Made by a program: the position numbers and the translations under genes. A stretch of 64,000 bases of DNA from Tetrahymena thermophila SB210. Taxonomy: Eukaryota > Ciliophora > Oligohymenophorea > Hymenostomatida > Tetrahymenidae. How positions within the stretch are numbered: position 1 is the first letter of the stretch; each line of letters begins with the position of its first letter. The notes beneath the pieces were generated by a model that was not told the origin of the DNA, did no database searches, and worked only from the letters and a program-made list of their open reading frames with translations. Below are positions 1 through 10,672 of this stretch, piece after piece. The stretch is taken from positions 868,001-932,000 of the forward strand of contig NW_002476353.1 in assembly GCF_000189635.1 (NCBI RefSeq), in the 5' to 3' direction.

Positions 1-568
1 AACCAAATAAGCAACAAAATTATTAATTAATTTTAAAGGCAAGTAAATTAATTTGTTTCATAATCTCAAGATGTTTATTAATATATATCACTTGCTAAAG
101 ACTAAGTAACAGCCTTAAAAGTAATATTTTGTTGACTATAAAAAAAATTATAATTTATATTTTTGAAAATTAAAGTTAAAGAAATTATTTTATCTTTGTG
201 TTTAGATTAATAAATAATAATTTTAAATAATCATATAATTGCTTGAAGTTTTATAAAATTGAATATATTCTTACTTATAAATTTAAATTAATACAATTTT
301 TTAATTCATATACAAAAATATAGCATTTAAGAATTGAAAATAGCAATTCTTTTTACTTTTTATAATATTAATTACAAGAAATATTTTAATCTAAAGTTAA
401 AGAAAATATAATTTTATTAGTGTGCATTTAAATTTTGCTTAAATTTTATTTTGGTTAAGTCCACTTTATAATGGTTTGACTATTAGAGGTGAAAGAGATA
501 TGGATGGAATTCAGATATGATAATCGTATATAATAGTATTTTTTATTCATCATAATTTGGTATGCTTA
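1..568. other. AT-rich non-coding flank
   Basis: No coding frame with convincing composition is seen on either strand. The right end is the 3' flank of the first tandem paralogue. I see no fifth family member here, but the window edge may cut one off. Confidence 0.5.
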
Positions 569-1385
569 TCAAAATATTTAGCAACTACAGGCTTACTTAT
601 CATGGTATTTTTTATGTTAAAGATGTTGTTGTTTAGCAATTTAAAGGACAATTGAAAGAAAATCTTGAAAGAAAACAAATTTGTGAATTTCTTTTAAATC
701 CCAATCAACTAACTCACTAACTTTTGAATAATCAATATCTATTTTACGAATAAAAAGCTAAATTAATTAAATTTATGAGCAAATAAATTACCAAATTTCT
801 AGAGAACATCTTTTATTAATCTAATGCATTCATCTTTACTAATAAATGTTTAATCATTCTCTTTCAATCTATCCCAATAATCTTCGATTTCCATAATTAA
901 TTTAGTGTCAATATATACAATTAAACTATAATTTTTATAGAGCTATTTAAAATAATGTATAAATAATTTAAATATATTCTTACTCTTCCATAGTAATATT
1001 TTATTCCCTTTTTACTAACCCTTTGAAAACTTGTAAGAGATACACTATAAATTTATCTCTTTTTATAGTTGAATGTTTCTCTTAAAATTTTATACCCTTA
1101 ATGTGTTCTACAATCTATTATTTGTAGGCAGAGTCGACTTTTTAAAAGTTATTATTTTGTTTTTTAAAAAAAACGACAATATAGAAAAAATTTAATCTAA
1201 TAAAAATGCATACCTTAGTAAATACTAAACAGATAATCAATCACAAACATACATTCATCGAAATTGATATAGTATGTATCATCACATTTAAAATGCAAAT
1301 TAACTTGCTAGTAGGATTCATGTATAAAATGTTTTAATTCATGTATCTCAGCTTGAGTTTCTGTAATTTATTCAGATTTATTCAT
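569..1385 (-). CDS. tandem CaaX-tailed family, copy 1 (209 aa, unknown function)
   Basis: The family is not one I recognise. Exons on the minus strand are 1385-1214, 1137-984, 925-792 and 738-569; intron phases are 1, 2 and 1, and the exons sum to 630 nt (209 aa). Exon 1 ends with an aromatic-rich segment (FVIDYLFSIY) that is present in all four copies. Exon 2 carries IKRDKFIVYL, and exon 4 carries EIHKFVFFQDF followed by an LQIAK helix. The protein ends CSCQIF then TGA. The last four residues fit a CaaX prenylation box (a terminal Phe is accepted by geranylgeranyl or farnesyl transferase), and the Cys two places upstream could be palmitoylated. No signal peptide or membrane helix is seen, so a lipid-anchored cytosolic protein is inferred. 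The start is the first ATG in frame and gives an exon 1 of 172 nt, as in copies 3 and 4. Confidence 0.75.
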
Positions 1386-2070
1386 CAATTAAATTTTTTA
1401 GTCTTTTCCTTTTTATGTTTTTTCAGATTTTGTTAATTATTTTAATAATTATTATTTATTAATCTTATCAAAAATTATGTTTGCTTTATTTCACAAAAAC
1501 TTACCACTAACTTAAATGTAATGTAATATGATCGATCACTTTGTTAGAAAAAAAATAATATCTCTAGGTATTTCAAATAACCTCAATTATTTTATTTACT
1601 CATTTCCTTTCATTTTCTTTTTAAAAGTTAAAAAGAAAATTAAAATTTGGGTTACTTTATAAATAAAAATTTTATATAAAAATTAGCCAAATTTATTTTA
1701 AATATTTTTAAAATTAAAAATTTTACTTTTAAAGATTTATTTCAAATAATCAGCAAAAAAAATAAATTTTATTTAAAAGAATTTATATCTTAGTTGGTAT
1801 GAAGATTTCTATTATAAAATAATAATATAATCTATCTTTTTTTTCTATTTTTAATAATGATTTAGACATTATAAAATTAAAACCAAAAAAGTGAAGTTAA
1901 AACATATATCGAAGAAAAAAATAATTTTTTAAGCAATGTAATTATAATTTATTTTTGAGAAAATATAACAACACATATAAAAGAAAATTAAAATAAAAAT
2001 ATAGCTATAAATAGAATAAATAGTAAAAACAGCATCTTAGTTGGTGTAAAATAAGGTGCCAACTATTAGG
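1386..2070. other. spacer between family copies 1 and 2
   Basis: AT-rich spacer with homopolymer runs and no supported gene. The phrase atcttagttggt occurs near 1788 and again near 2035. It resembles a tRNA D-arm only superficially, as no anticodon or T arm follows. Confidence 0.5.
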
Positions 2071-2898
2071 TCAAAATATAGAGCATCGGCAATTTTATTT
2101 TTACTCAATTTCTTTTTTCGATTAAAAATTATGGTCTCTTCCAATTTAAATAATTAGGGCAATAAAGTCTTCTAAAAAAACATGTTTGTATAGTTTATTT
2201 AAATATTATTCAATTTTTTCATTCACATCTGAATATTTAACATCTATTTTGATACAAATTTAAAATGTTTAAATTGATCATTAATTTAGAAAATATATTT
2301 AATAAATAAATTAATTAATTACTATATTTTTTAATCAAGATCTATACTAATTCAATAGCTTTTTCTTTTGTAATGAAGTTTATTTCTTGTTCTTTAAATA
2401 AAACCCACAGTTTCTCTATTTCTCTTATCAGTTTTACATCAATATAATCTATAACACTAATTTATTAAATTTATTTAGTTTTAAAATTGATAAAAATATT
2501 TATTGACATTTACTCTTATATAAAAACTTATTTTTCTCTTTTTGGATACTCTAAACAATTCGAAGATAAGTAAAATTTGAGATCATCTCTTCTCAATAAC
2601 TACTTTTTTTAAGATTTTCCCATTTTCTAGATTTCATGTATAATTGTTTATTACATCCTGCGATCAACTTTTTTAAAATTAATAAGTCAATTATAAAATT
2701 AAATTTGGTATGAAGTTAGTATTTATAATTAATACCTTCAAAGTTACTAAAAAGATAATCAGTTACAAATAGGCTCTAATCGATAGAGATGTAAGTTTGA
2801 TCATAGTATTTATACTTTTTATTAACCAACTAATAAGCAAAGTTTATATTTTCATTCAGTTTATTTAGATTTGCTTCTTATTCTGCTGAGAAATTCAT
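2071..2898 (-). CDS. tandem CaaX-tailed family, copy 2 (207 aa)
   Basis: Exons are 2898-2736, 2667-2514, 2456-2323 and 2243-2071; intron phases 1, 2 and 1 match copy 1, and the total is 624 nt. Exon 1 is 9 nt shorter than in the other copies but stays in phase. Shared landmarks are FVTDYLFSNF at the end of exon 1, LRRDDLKFYL in exon 2, DYIDVKLIREIEKLW in exon 3 and DVNEKIEQYLNKLYKHVFLED in part in exon 4. The tail is CRCSIF, so the CaaX cysteine and the upstream cysteine are both kept while Gln has become Ser. It is the most diverged of the four copies. The open spliced frame, kept motifs and kept lipidation tail argue that it is functional. Partner and role are unknown. Confidence 0.72.
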
Positions 2899-4771
2899 TT
2901 TTAATTAATTATTTTTCTTCGAATATTAATTTAATTTTAAAATTAATTATTAAAATTACTCATAATCAAATATCAAGCAATTAAGCATTATTTTGTATGA
3001 TTAGAGCGTTCTAGTTTTTAGCATAATCAGAATCTATTAAAAAGTATAAAATAAATTTTACTGGCAATTTATTTAAAAATGTAACAAAATCAATTAGCTG
3101 AGATATAAATAATCTCTTCTAATATCTTTTGTTATTTTATAATTATCAAGAGCAATGTTAACAAATATTTTAAAATTCTTTAGAATTGAAATTGTGATTA
3201 TTTATTTTTTAAATTTAAAAAACTAAAATTCAAGAATACAAAATACTTAAAAAGAAATAATCATGTTTTTAAAAATAAGATGAATAATATGAAAAATAAA
3301 ACATGAAAATGTGAATTCTTTTGTTGTCTGTTAAAAATAAAAGCTAAAATTGATAAGGTATTAAAAATATAATTGAAGAAAAGAATTTTAAGAATTTTTT
3401 GTACTTAAAATAAATAAATAATTTATTAGAAAATTAAATTTTTATTAAATTCTATTAAAATCTAAATGTTTACTTATGCAAAAAATTATCTATATTATAT
3501 GAATTAAGAGTATTTTACTGGAGATAAATCATTGTTTTTGGTATAAATTCGAATAAATTGATCCTTATAAAAAGCAGTTTGATAAATAAAATTTAAAATT
3601 TGATTGATATTGATTATAAAATTATATTAAAAATATTCACAAATATAAGAATATTTAAGATAGCAATCTAGAAGTTTATTAATAGAATTTGACAAGTCTC
3701 TTAACCTAGATACTAATCTTTGATTTTTCCATACTTTTAAATTATTTAGAATTGCTCTAAGTTTATTAAAATTTGTCTTTTTTATTATTAAATATTTTAT
3801 TAAATTAATGACTTTAACTTACTTTATTAAATGTTTAATTAAAAAAAAATTTTGATTACTTTTGTATTTAAAATAAATCCTAACTTGTTAAATGTTTTAA
3901 AAAAAATATATATCTTTTCATTTAAATCTTACTACAATTTATACAATTTTAACTAAATAAATAAATATCTAAATATACAATTATCAATATACTGTATTCA
4001 ATTAAAATTTGTTCAATATATTTTTTCAAAAAGTAATTTTAGAATAATTATGTTAAAGGGAGATGCGTTTTAAAAATAATTATTTAAAATGAACTGCTTA
4101 AATTAGAATTAATACTTTATATTAAAAAGAAATTAACATTTTAACAAAGTGAATTACTTGTTTTGTAATTATTTTTAAATGATTCAAAATAAGTCATAGT
4201 TTTTAATTTTTTTAAATACTCTGGAATTGTTTGAAAAGTTTGGTAAATATAAACAAATTTTTTCAATATTTAAATGTTATAAAATTAATCTATTAATCAA
4301 GAAATTAGATTTTGGATTTTAAAAGGTAAAAATGAAAAAAGCGAAACACAATTTAAAATTAAAAAGAAAAGTTCTTATTTTTTTGATATAATTTAACTAA
4401 TAGATTAACTTTCGTAATAGAGCTTATACTTATACAATTGATTATATATGGATATTTAATACATTTATTATTTTTAAAAATGTTAGAAATTTAGAGATAT
4501 TAATATAATTTATTATTGTAAAGTATATTGATATATATTTAATTTTGAGATTAGATTTGATAACTAAGTGATATTACTGATTCAGATTTTGAAAATAGAT
4601 ATTGGCAGATTATAGTTTTTTTAATAGAGTAGAGCATTTATTTACTTTTGTTTATTACATCTTTCAGATTAAATTAATAAATTTAGGTAGGTAATTGAAA
4701 ATAAATAAGTGATAAAACTAATATTTTTAATTAATTAGATGGTTATTAAGACTTAGAAAGCTGGCTTAAGA
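2899..4771. other. long spacer between family copies 2 and 3
   Basis: About 1.9 kb of AT-rich DNA. A minus-strand frame is open under the ciliate code from about 3.8 down to 3.25 kb, and part of it near 3650-3780 reads like protein. There is no start codon or neighbouring exon to support it, so it is not called. It could be a decayed copy of some gene. Confidence 0.4.
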
Positions 4772-5627
4772 TCAAAAAATTTAACAACCACAATCTTATT
4801 TGTGTCGTTTGATATATTTTTTTTTATAAAAATTATGCTCCTTTGCAATTTTGAGAAGAATTGATATAAAATCTTCAAAGAAAACAAATTTGTGAATCGC
4901 TTCTAATTCATTTTCAACTAATTCACAAACCAGCGAATAATCAATTCCTAATTAATTTATTTTAAAAGTCAATATAATCTCTTTATAAAATTAAAAAATA
5001 TTACTGTATTTCTAGATTATGTCTTAAATCAATTAAATACTTTCATCTTTACTAATGAATGTGATATCTTTTTATTCTTTTAAATCATTCCAATATCTTT
5101 CAATTTCCATGATTAATTAAGTGTCAATATATTTAAGTAAACTGAAATTAATTATTACAAAATTTTATTAAATTATTATTAAACAAACACAAATAAAATT
5201 TTATTTACTCTTCTATCACGATATTATTTTCTCTCTTTTTTAAACCAGAAAGGGCATTGGCAAGATAAACCTTAAAATCATCTCTTTTTACTTAAGCAGA
5301 GTATTTTTTAGAGAGTGTCATACTTTTAACATTTTCTAATATAGTTTGCTTTTAAATTTCGTCAGCTTTTTTATATTATCAAATTAATAAAACAAATAAC
5401 CCAAAGGCAAGTTAAATTAGAAATTAAAAAAAAACAAACAAATAAATTTTCTTACCTTCATATATACTAAAGAGATAGTCAGTTACAAATAAGCATTCTA
5501 AGTAGCTTAAAAAGCACATATCGTAAGTTTTAAACTGTAAATTAACTTATTCAAATGATTGTTCTATAATATTTATTGATTCTTTCATATGAATCCTTTA
5601 TTCATTAATCAAATTAGGTATATTCAT
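4772..5627 (-). CDS. tandem CaaX-tailed family, copy 3 (213 aa)
   Basis: Exons are 5627-5456, 5365-5209, 5141-5005 and 4947-4772, with phases 1, 2 and 1 and a total of 642 nt. Exon 1 ends ECLFVTDYLFSIYE; exon 2 has VKRDDFKVYLANAL; exon 3 has KYIDTQLIMEIERYWNDL; exon 4 has CELVENELEAIHKFVFFED. The tail is CGCQIF before TGA. The third intron has no TGA and would also read through in frame, so a retained-intron isoform is possible in this copy. It was placed by analogy with the three other copies, where the same intron is needed to keep frame. Upstream and downstream spacing is over 1.8 kb, so each copy probably has its own promoter. Function is unknown; membrane tethering by prenylation is inferred from the tail alone. 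Confidence 0.75.
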
Positions 5628-6810
5628 TATTGATAAAAAATTTAGATCTTTTACTTTTAATAATTTTGTAGAGTTTTAATATATTATTAATAATAAAAAT
5701 TATACATTAATATTATCTTAATTAAGTTCTTCAATTAAAAAACTAGTTTCTTTAATAATCATAACTAATATCAAAATTAAATATAGCGTAATATATCGAC
5801 TAAAATAACCTCTTTAAGCATTTTACCAAATCTAAATAACTAATCTATATTTTACCACCTATTGAAAATATAAAATTTGTAAATTTTTTTAGTTAAATAG
5901 AGCATACAAGGTATTTAGTTGTATATTTATTTAAGGTTATATAATTAAATTAGCTAGCTTATTATAGTCTAAAAAGAAAAGAGTTAGTTTATTGAGTTTG
6001 TTTACATAATTTTATTAAATTAATACCTCTATCACTTTCAAGTTAAGTAAAGAATAAACACAAAATTAGAGTTAACTAAATTAAATTTTGCAAAAACAAT
6101 ATTAATTATATTTCCATAAAATTGTAAATTTAATTATGATTAAGTAGTGTTTATCTAACTAAAAAATCAATTATTCAAACGTACTTTAGTAAAACACAGT
6201 CGAGTTGTTTATTGATATCTTTTAAAAAATTAACTCATTATGAAAAGATAATGAATTTTAATTTATGATAATAGAATTGACAAATATTTCAATAAAACTT
6301 TAAAATTTAAAAGCTTCTTTATAATACAGGTAAGTTATTTTGTAATTATTTATCTATTCTTTAAAATTATTTATCATATATATTTGCGTTTCCTTCATCT
6401 TAATAGTTTTAAATTCTGATGTTATGTGTGAATAATTAATTATGTTCAACTAAATTTGTGAATATTTTCAAATTTTGTAGAATAATATAGTTTGATTTAT
6501 TTATTAGTATGACTAAAGCAGACAAAATTAAGTAGAATAATATAATTAATTTTATAAATCTGCTAAAAAAATTTGATTAATTAATTTTAAGACAAGTTGG
6601 TTATAGAGAGGAACAGTTATTTTAAATAAAGTTGATATTTAATTTACAAAAAACAACTTTCTAATATTCTGAGTTATTTTCTGTCTAAAAGACTGTAAGA
6701 AAATAATAATGATCATATATTTTTAATCTTAAATAAATTTTTTGTCATATATCTTTAAAATAAATGAATTCTTCTGATTGATTATAAAATTATTCATTAA
6801 ATAAATTATT
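5628..6810. other. AT-rich spacer upstream of copy 3
   Basis: No supported gene. It contains the presumed promoter of copy 3 at its left end; no recognisable element stands out from the AT-rich background. Confidence 0.5.
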
Positions 6811-7279
6811 CCTTCCATTCATAAATTAGAGTTGAAATTAAAAACTACATTTTAATAAATTTACTAAAGAGAAACAGCATTTTGTTACTGGAACAGATAT
6901 AAATTTTCTAAAGCTGTGCTTTCTCTGTAGAAAATTAAATCAGTAGCCAAACTAATTATTTTTTTTGCATATATTTTATTCATAAATGTTTATTTAATAA
7001 ATATTTTTCTAGTTGATAAACAAAAAGCTAATTCTATTAGGTAATAACAACTATCATAAAATTCTGATGAAATATATACATGCATTCTTATTTTTTTATT
7101 AATATAATATTCTTTATCATTTTATTTAATTGTTAATTTAGGTGAGAACTAACCTGCGAATTTAAAATAAAAATTAATATTTTTTGTTGTTATTGTAAAA
7201 CCTATTTTTTAAAATCTTTTAGAATCTTAGTAATTTTAACTATTTATTAAAGTAATTTAGTTTTAAAACATTTTATTCC
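6811..7279. repeat. direct duplication, first copy (about 460 bp)
   Basis: This segment is repeated almost immediately downstream with an offset of about 463 bp. Shared blocks include aaattagagttgaaatta at 6823, a stretch around taattattttttttgca, and a block near 7140 reading aggtgagaactaacctgcg. Small indels separate the copies. The plus strand of this copy has a long open frame under the ciliate code, but indels change it in the second copy, so protein coding is not supported. It could be a duplicated regulatory or non-coding transcript region, or a mobile-element remnant. Confidence 0.75.
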
Positions 7280-7755
7280 AATCTTAAATTAGAGTTGAAA
7301 TTAAAAACTACATTTTAATAAATCTAATAAAGATAATTAATTAGAATTTTGTTGCTGGAATTGATACAATTTTCTAAAGTAGTGCTTTCTTTGTAAAAAA
7401 AGAAATTAGTAACCAAATTAATTATTTTTTTTGCAGATATTTTATTCAGAAGTCGTTTGTTTATTTAATAAATATTTTTTTAGTCGATAGACAAAAAGCT
7501 AATTCAATTAGGTAATAATAATTATCATAAAATCTGATTAAATATTATGCATACATTCTTATTTTTTTATTAATGTAATATTCTTTATTCTTTTATAATT
7601 GTTTGTTAATTTAGGTGAGAGAACTAACCTGCGAATTTAAAATAAAAATTAATATCTTTTATTGATATTGTAAAACTATTTTTTGAAAATATTTTAGAAT
7701 TTTAGTAATTTTAAATATTTATTAAAGTGATTAGGTTTTAAAACATTCTATTTAA
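7280..7755. repeat. direct duplication, second copy
   Basis: Second copy of the unit that begins near 6811, starting with aaattagagttgaaatta at 7286 and ending with the shared ttttaaaacatt block near 7745. It lies just downstream of the stop codon of family copy 4, whose gene runs leftward towards it. Confidence 0.75.
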
Positions 7756-7937
7756 AAAAAATACTTTATTGATACACAAAAAAAAATTATATTTATTTAA
7801 TTTTATTAATATAAATTCTACACATTAAATTTTATATGAAGATTGTTCTTAGAGATATATTAAAACTAGAATTAATTATAGATTTTTATATGATTTATGT
7901 TTTTTTTAAGTAATTGGTAATAACAAATAAGAGTTTA

Positions 7938-8752
7938 TCAAAAAATTTGACAAGCACATTACTTACCTGAATTAAATTTCTTTTTTTTAAAATTAAGCTA
8001 TTTAGCAATTTAAAGTAAGATAGATATGCAATCTTCAAAAAACACAAACATATGAATTTCTTTTAAAGCATTTTGAACAAGCTCATCAACCTAGGAATAT
8101 TAGACATCTATTATTATTAATTAATTAAAGTTAAATTTATTATGAACTAATGATGAAGCTAATTACTGTATTTTTCTGTTATGCTGCATATAAATTCTTT
8201 GCATTACTCTTTAGTTATGAAATGTATGCCTTAATCTTATAATTCAATCCAATAATTTTCAATATAGACAATTAATTTAGTATTAAAATATTCAAGCAAA
8301 CTTTTATTATGATAAAAATATTAAACAATAAGTAAATTATTTAAAAATGAATACTCTTCTATTTATATATTTTGGTCTCTTTTTTTATACCCAGAGCAAA
8401 CATTAGTTAGATAAATTTTAAAATCATTTCTTGTTAACTTTTTAAAAATAAATGTTAACTCTTTAATTTGTTCTATAATAGATGTTTTCTCTTTGTTGTC
8501 AACTATTTAATAAGTATTTTATTATTTTTATCAAGCAAAAATATTTATTATTTAACAAAGTGAATAATAATAACTCTTACTTTAATAAAGACTAAATATA
8601 TAATCAGTAACAAATAAGCATTCAGTTAATGTAAGATACTAAATATCATTAGTTTAATACTTTTGATCTAGCAAAACACAGGAAAAATCAATCACTTTTT
8701 ATAATTCTTTCTCTTCAATCAATTAATCTTTACTTTAAAAAGATAGCCTCAT
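7938..8752 (-). CDS. tandem CaaX-tailed family, copy 4 (207 aa)
   Basis: Exons are 8752-8581, 8502-8355, 8300-8167 and 8107-7938; phases are 1, 2 and 1 and the sum is 624 nt. Exon 1 ends ECLFVTDYIFSLY; exon 2 has LTRNDFKIYL; exon 3 has NTKLIVYIENYW; exon 4 has DELVQNALKEIHMFVFFED and then CISILLQIAKQLNF. The protein ends CACQIF before TGA. Exons 1, 3 and 4 (172, 134 and 170 nt) match copy 1 exactly in length. The N-terminal 30 residues differ from the other copies, while the FVTDY segment and everything after it align. The ATG used is the first in frame giving the family exon length. Function is unknown. Confidence 0.75.
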
Positions 8753-10672
8753 TAACAAGCAGAAAAATATATTTGTATTTTTTATTTGAAATTATATTTT
8801 GTTTTTTTATAATTTATAAATTAATAATGCAAATTATTCTTCATTTAAATCTTTTCTCAAATTATATCTTACCGACAGTTGAGAGCCTATAACCAAAATA
8901 AAATTTGATATGAAAAACTTAATTTATAATCATTTGTTACAATCAATAAAGCTCAAGCAAAAAGCGAGATAAGGTTAACTTATTATTCAATATTAGAGTA
9001 ATTAAAAATAAGATATTTATTTTGTTGAGATAACTCACATAAATGTTATTTAGATTTATAATAACATTTTTTCACAAATTTTTATTAAATTAAAATAAAC
9101 AATCTTAATTAAATAAATATATAAAAAAAAGACAATCAGATTAACCACAAAAAGGTGATATTATCTTCTATTTTTTAATTACGTAATATTCTTAATATTT
9201 ATTCAATATTTTTCTAGACGACAGTTAATCTTTAATTAAAAGAATCTAAATTAGAAACAAAATTTAGATGTAATTCTTTTATCTCGTATGTATTGTATTA
9301 AATTTTTATGTGAATATATTTATTATTATTCGTGTGGAAAATAACAATTAATTTGATAAGACATTAAACCAAAAATAAGATAAGCAATGACTGATATTTT
9401 ACATGATATAAAATGAGAGTTTTTAAATAAAAATAAGTCAGTATGCATCCAAAAAGCCGAATCTATTGTAATTTCTAAGGTAAATAAAATAAACTTAAAT
9501 ATTTTGCAATATTTAAACATAAATACCCTTCATTATTCGAGCTTCTCAAAAATTATAAATTAGGTAATATATTTATGTAATATTTTTTATTGAAGAATAA
9601 AGATTATCAGTTTTGAGACAGTTTGAATTTTATTTTAAATATAAATACTATCTCAAATCTTATGGTTAGGTCCTATAAATTAATTATATATAGAATTCAA
9701 TAAATATAATTAAAATTAGCTCAGAAAAAAAAAAATCTTAACTTTAAATATTTGAATGAATACTTTTAAGAATTTTGAATTAACTTTTGTAACTAAGTAG
9801 AACAAAAACATAATTTAATGAAAAAATTTTTAAAACTTAGATTTTAATGTTTGGATGGATTTTAAATTCATAGATATTGCTTAAATAAACAGAATTATAA
9901 TTCCTAAATTAAATATGTTAAATAATTTATATACGATCGATTTTATTTTTTATAATTGAAGTAGAAAATAATATTTGAGATGATATTATTTACAATTTCA
10001 ACCATAATTAATTTTTTAGAATTTTGGAATAAGTTTAGCTAATGTCTTCTTTATTTGTAGTTATAAATAAATAAATAAGCAAATAAAAAAGTAAATAATA
10101 TTTTTAGAAAGATATTTTTTTTGCATATGGCATTTGTTTATGAAAATGTTTGATTTAAGAATATTATAAATATGTTTTTATCTCTAATATCAATTTCTTC
10201 TTCTTCTTTTTTATCTTTATATGTTGAAAAATATTCTTTGTTTAGGTATTAGAGACTACAAATTAGCATGAAATGACCTTAATCTTGTAGTTGTTGTTCA
10301 AGCAACTTAAAGCAAAAATATTTATTATTTTTTTATTGAGTCGAAATACTTTTCTAATTAAAAGTAAATTGTAATTTGCTATGAATAGGTTAGTAATTAG
10401 TAATTTGATATAAATTAAAGTATAAAAATTATATTTTTGTATAATTAAATAACATAATATAGAGTGGATTACAAGTAAGTATATTAGTATATATAGGTAT
10501 TATATAAAGTAATTTTTGCTTTGTAACAAAGTTTATATAATTATTATCATATAACAGAATATTTATTTTATGCTCATTTTTCAACTACTTAGATAGATAG
10601 ATAATTGCCTTTTATTATTTTTATGTAAGAAAATAGCATATTTTATTCTGAATTATTTTTTTCAACATTAGT
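8753..10672. other. gene-poor stretch
   Basis: About 1.9 kb of AT-rich sequence. A 64-codon minus-strand frame near 9326-9520 has no splice partners, no homology I recognise and no coding-like composition, so it is not called. The left end should hold the copy 4 promoter. Confidence 0.5.

Noticed and set aside
1780..2060. tRNA-like phrase tcttagttggt, seen twice
   Set aside because: No matching acceptor stem, anticodon loop or T arm could be built around either copy.
3230..3780. Minus-strand open frame of about 180 codons
   Set aside because: With only TGA as a stop, such lengths occur by chance in AT-rich DNA; no ATG, splice partners or family similarity was found, though the first 40 codons look protein-like.
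9326..9520. 64-codon minus-strand frame free of standard stops
   Set aside because: No homology, no splice context and no neighbouring coding sequence.
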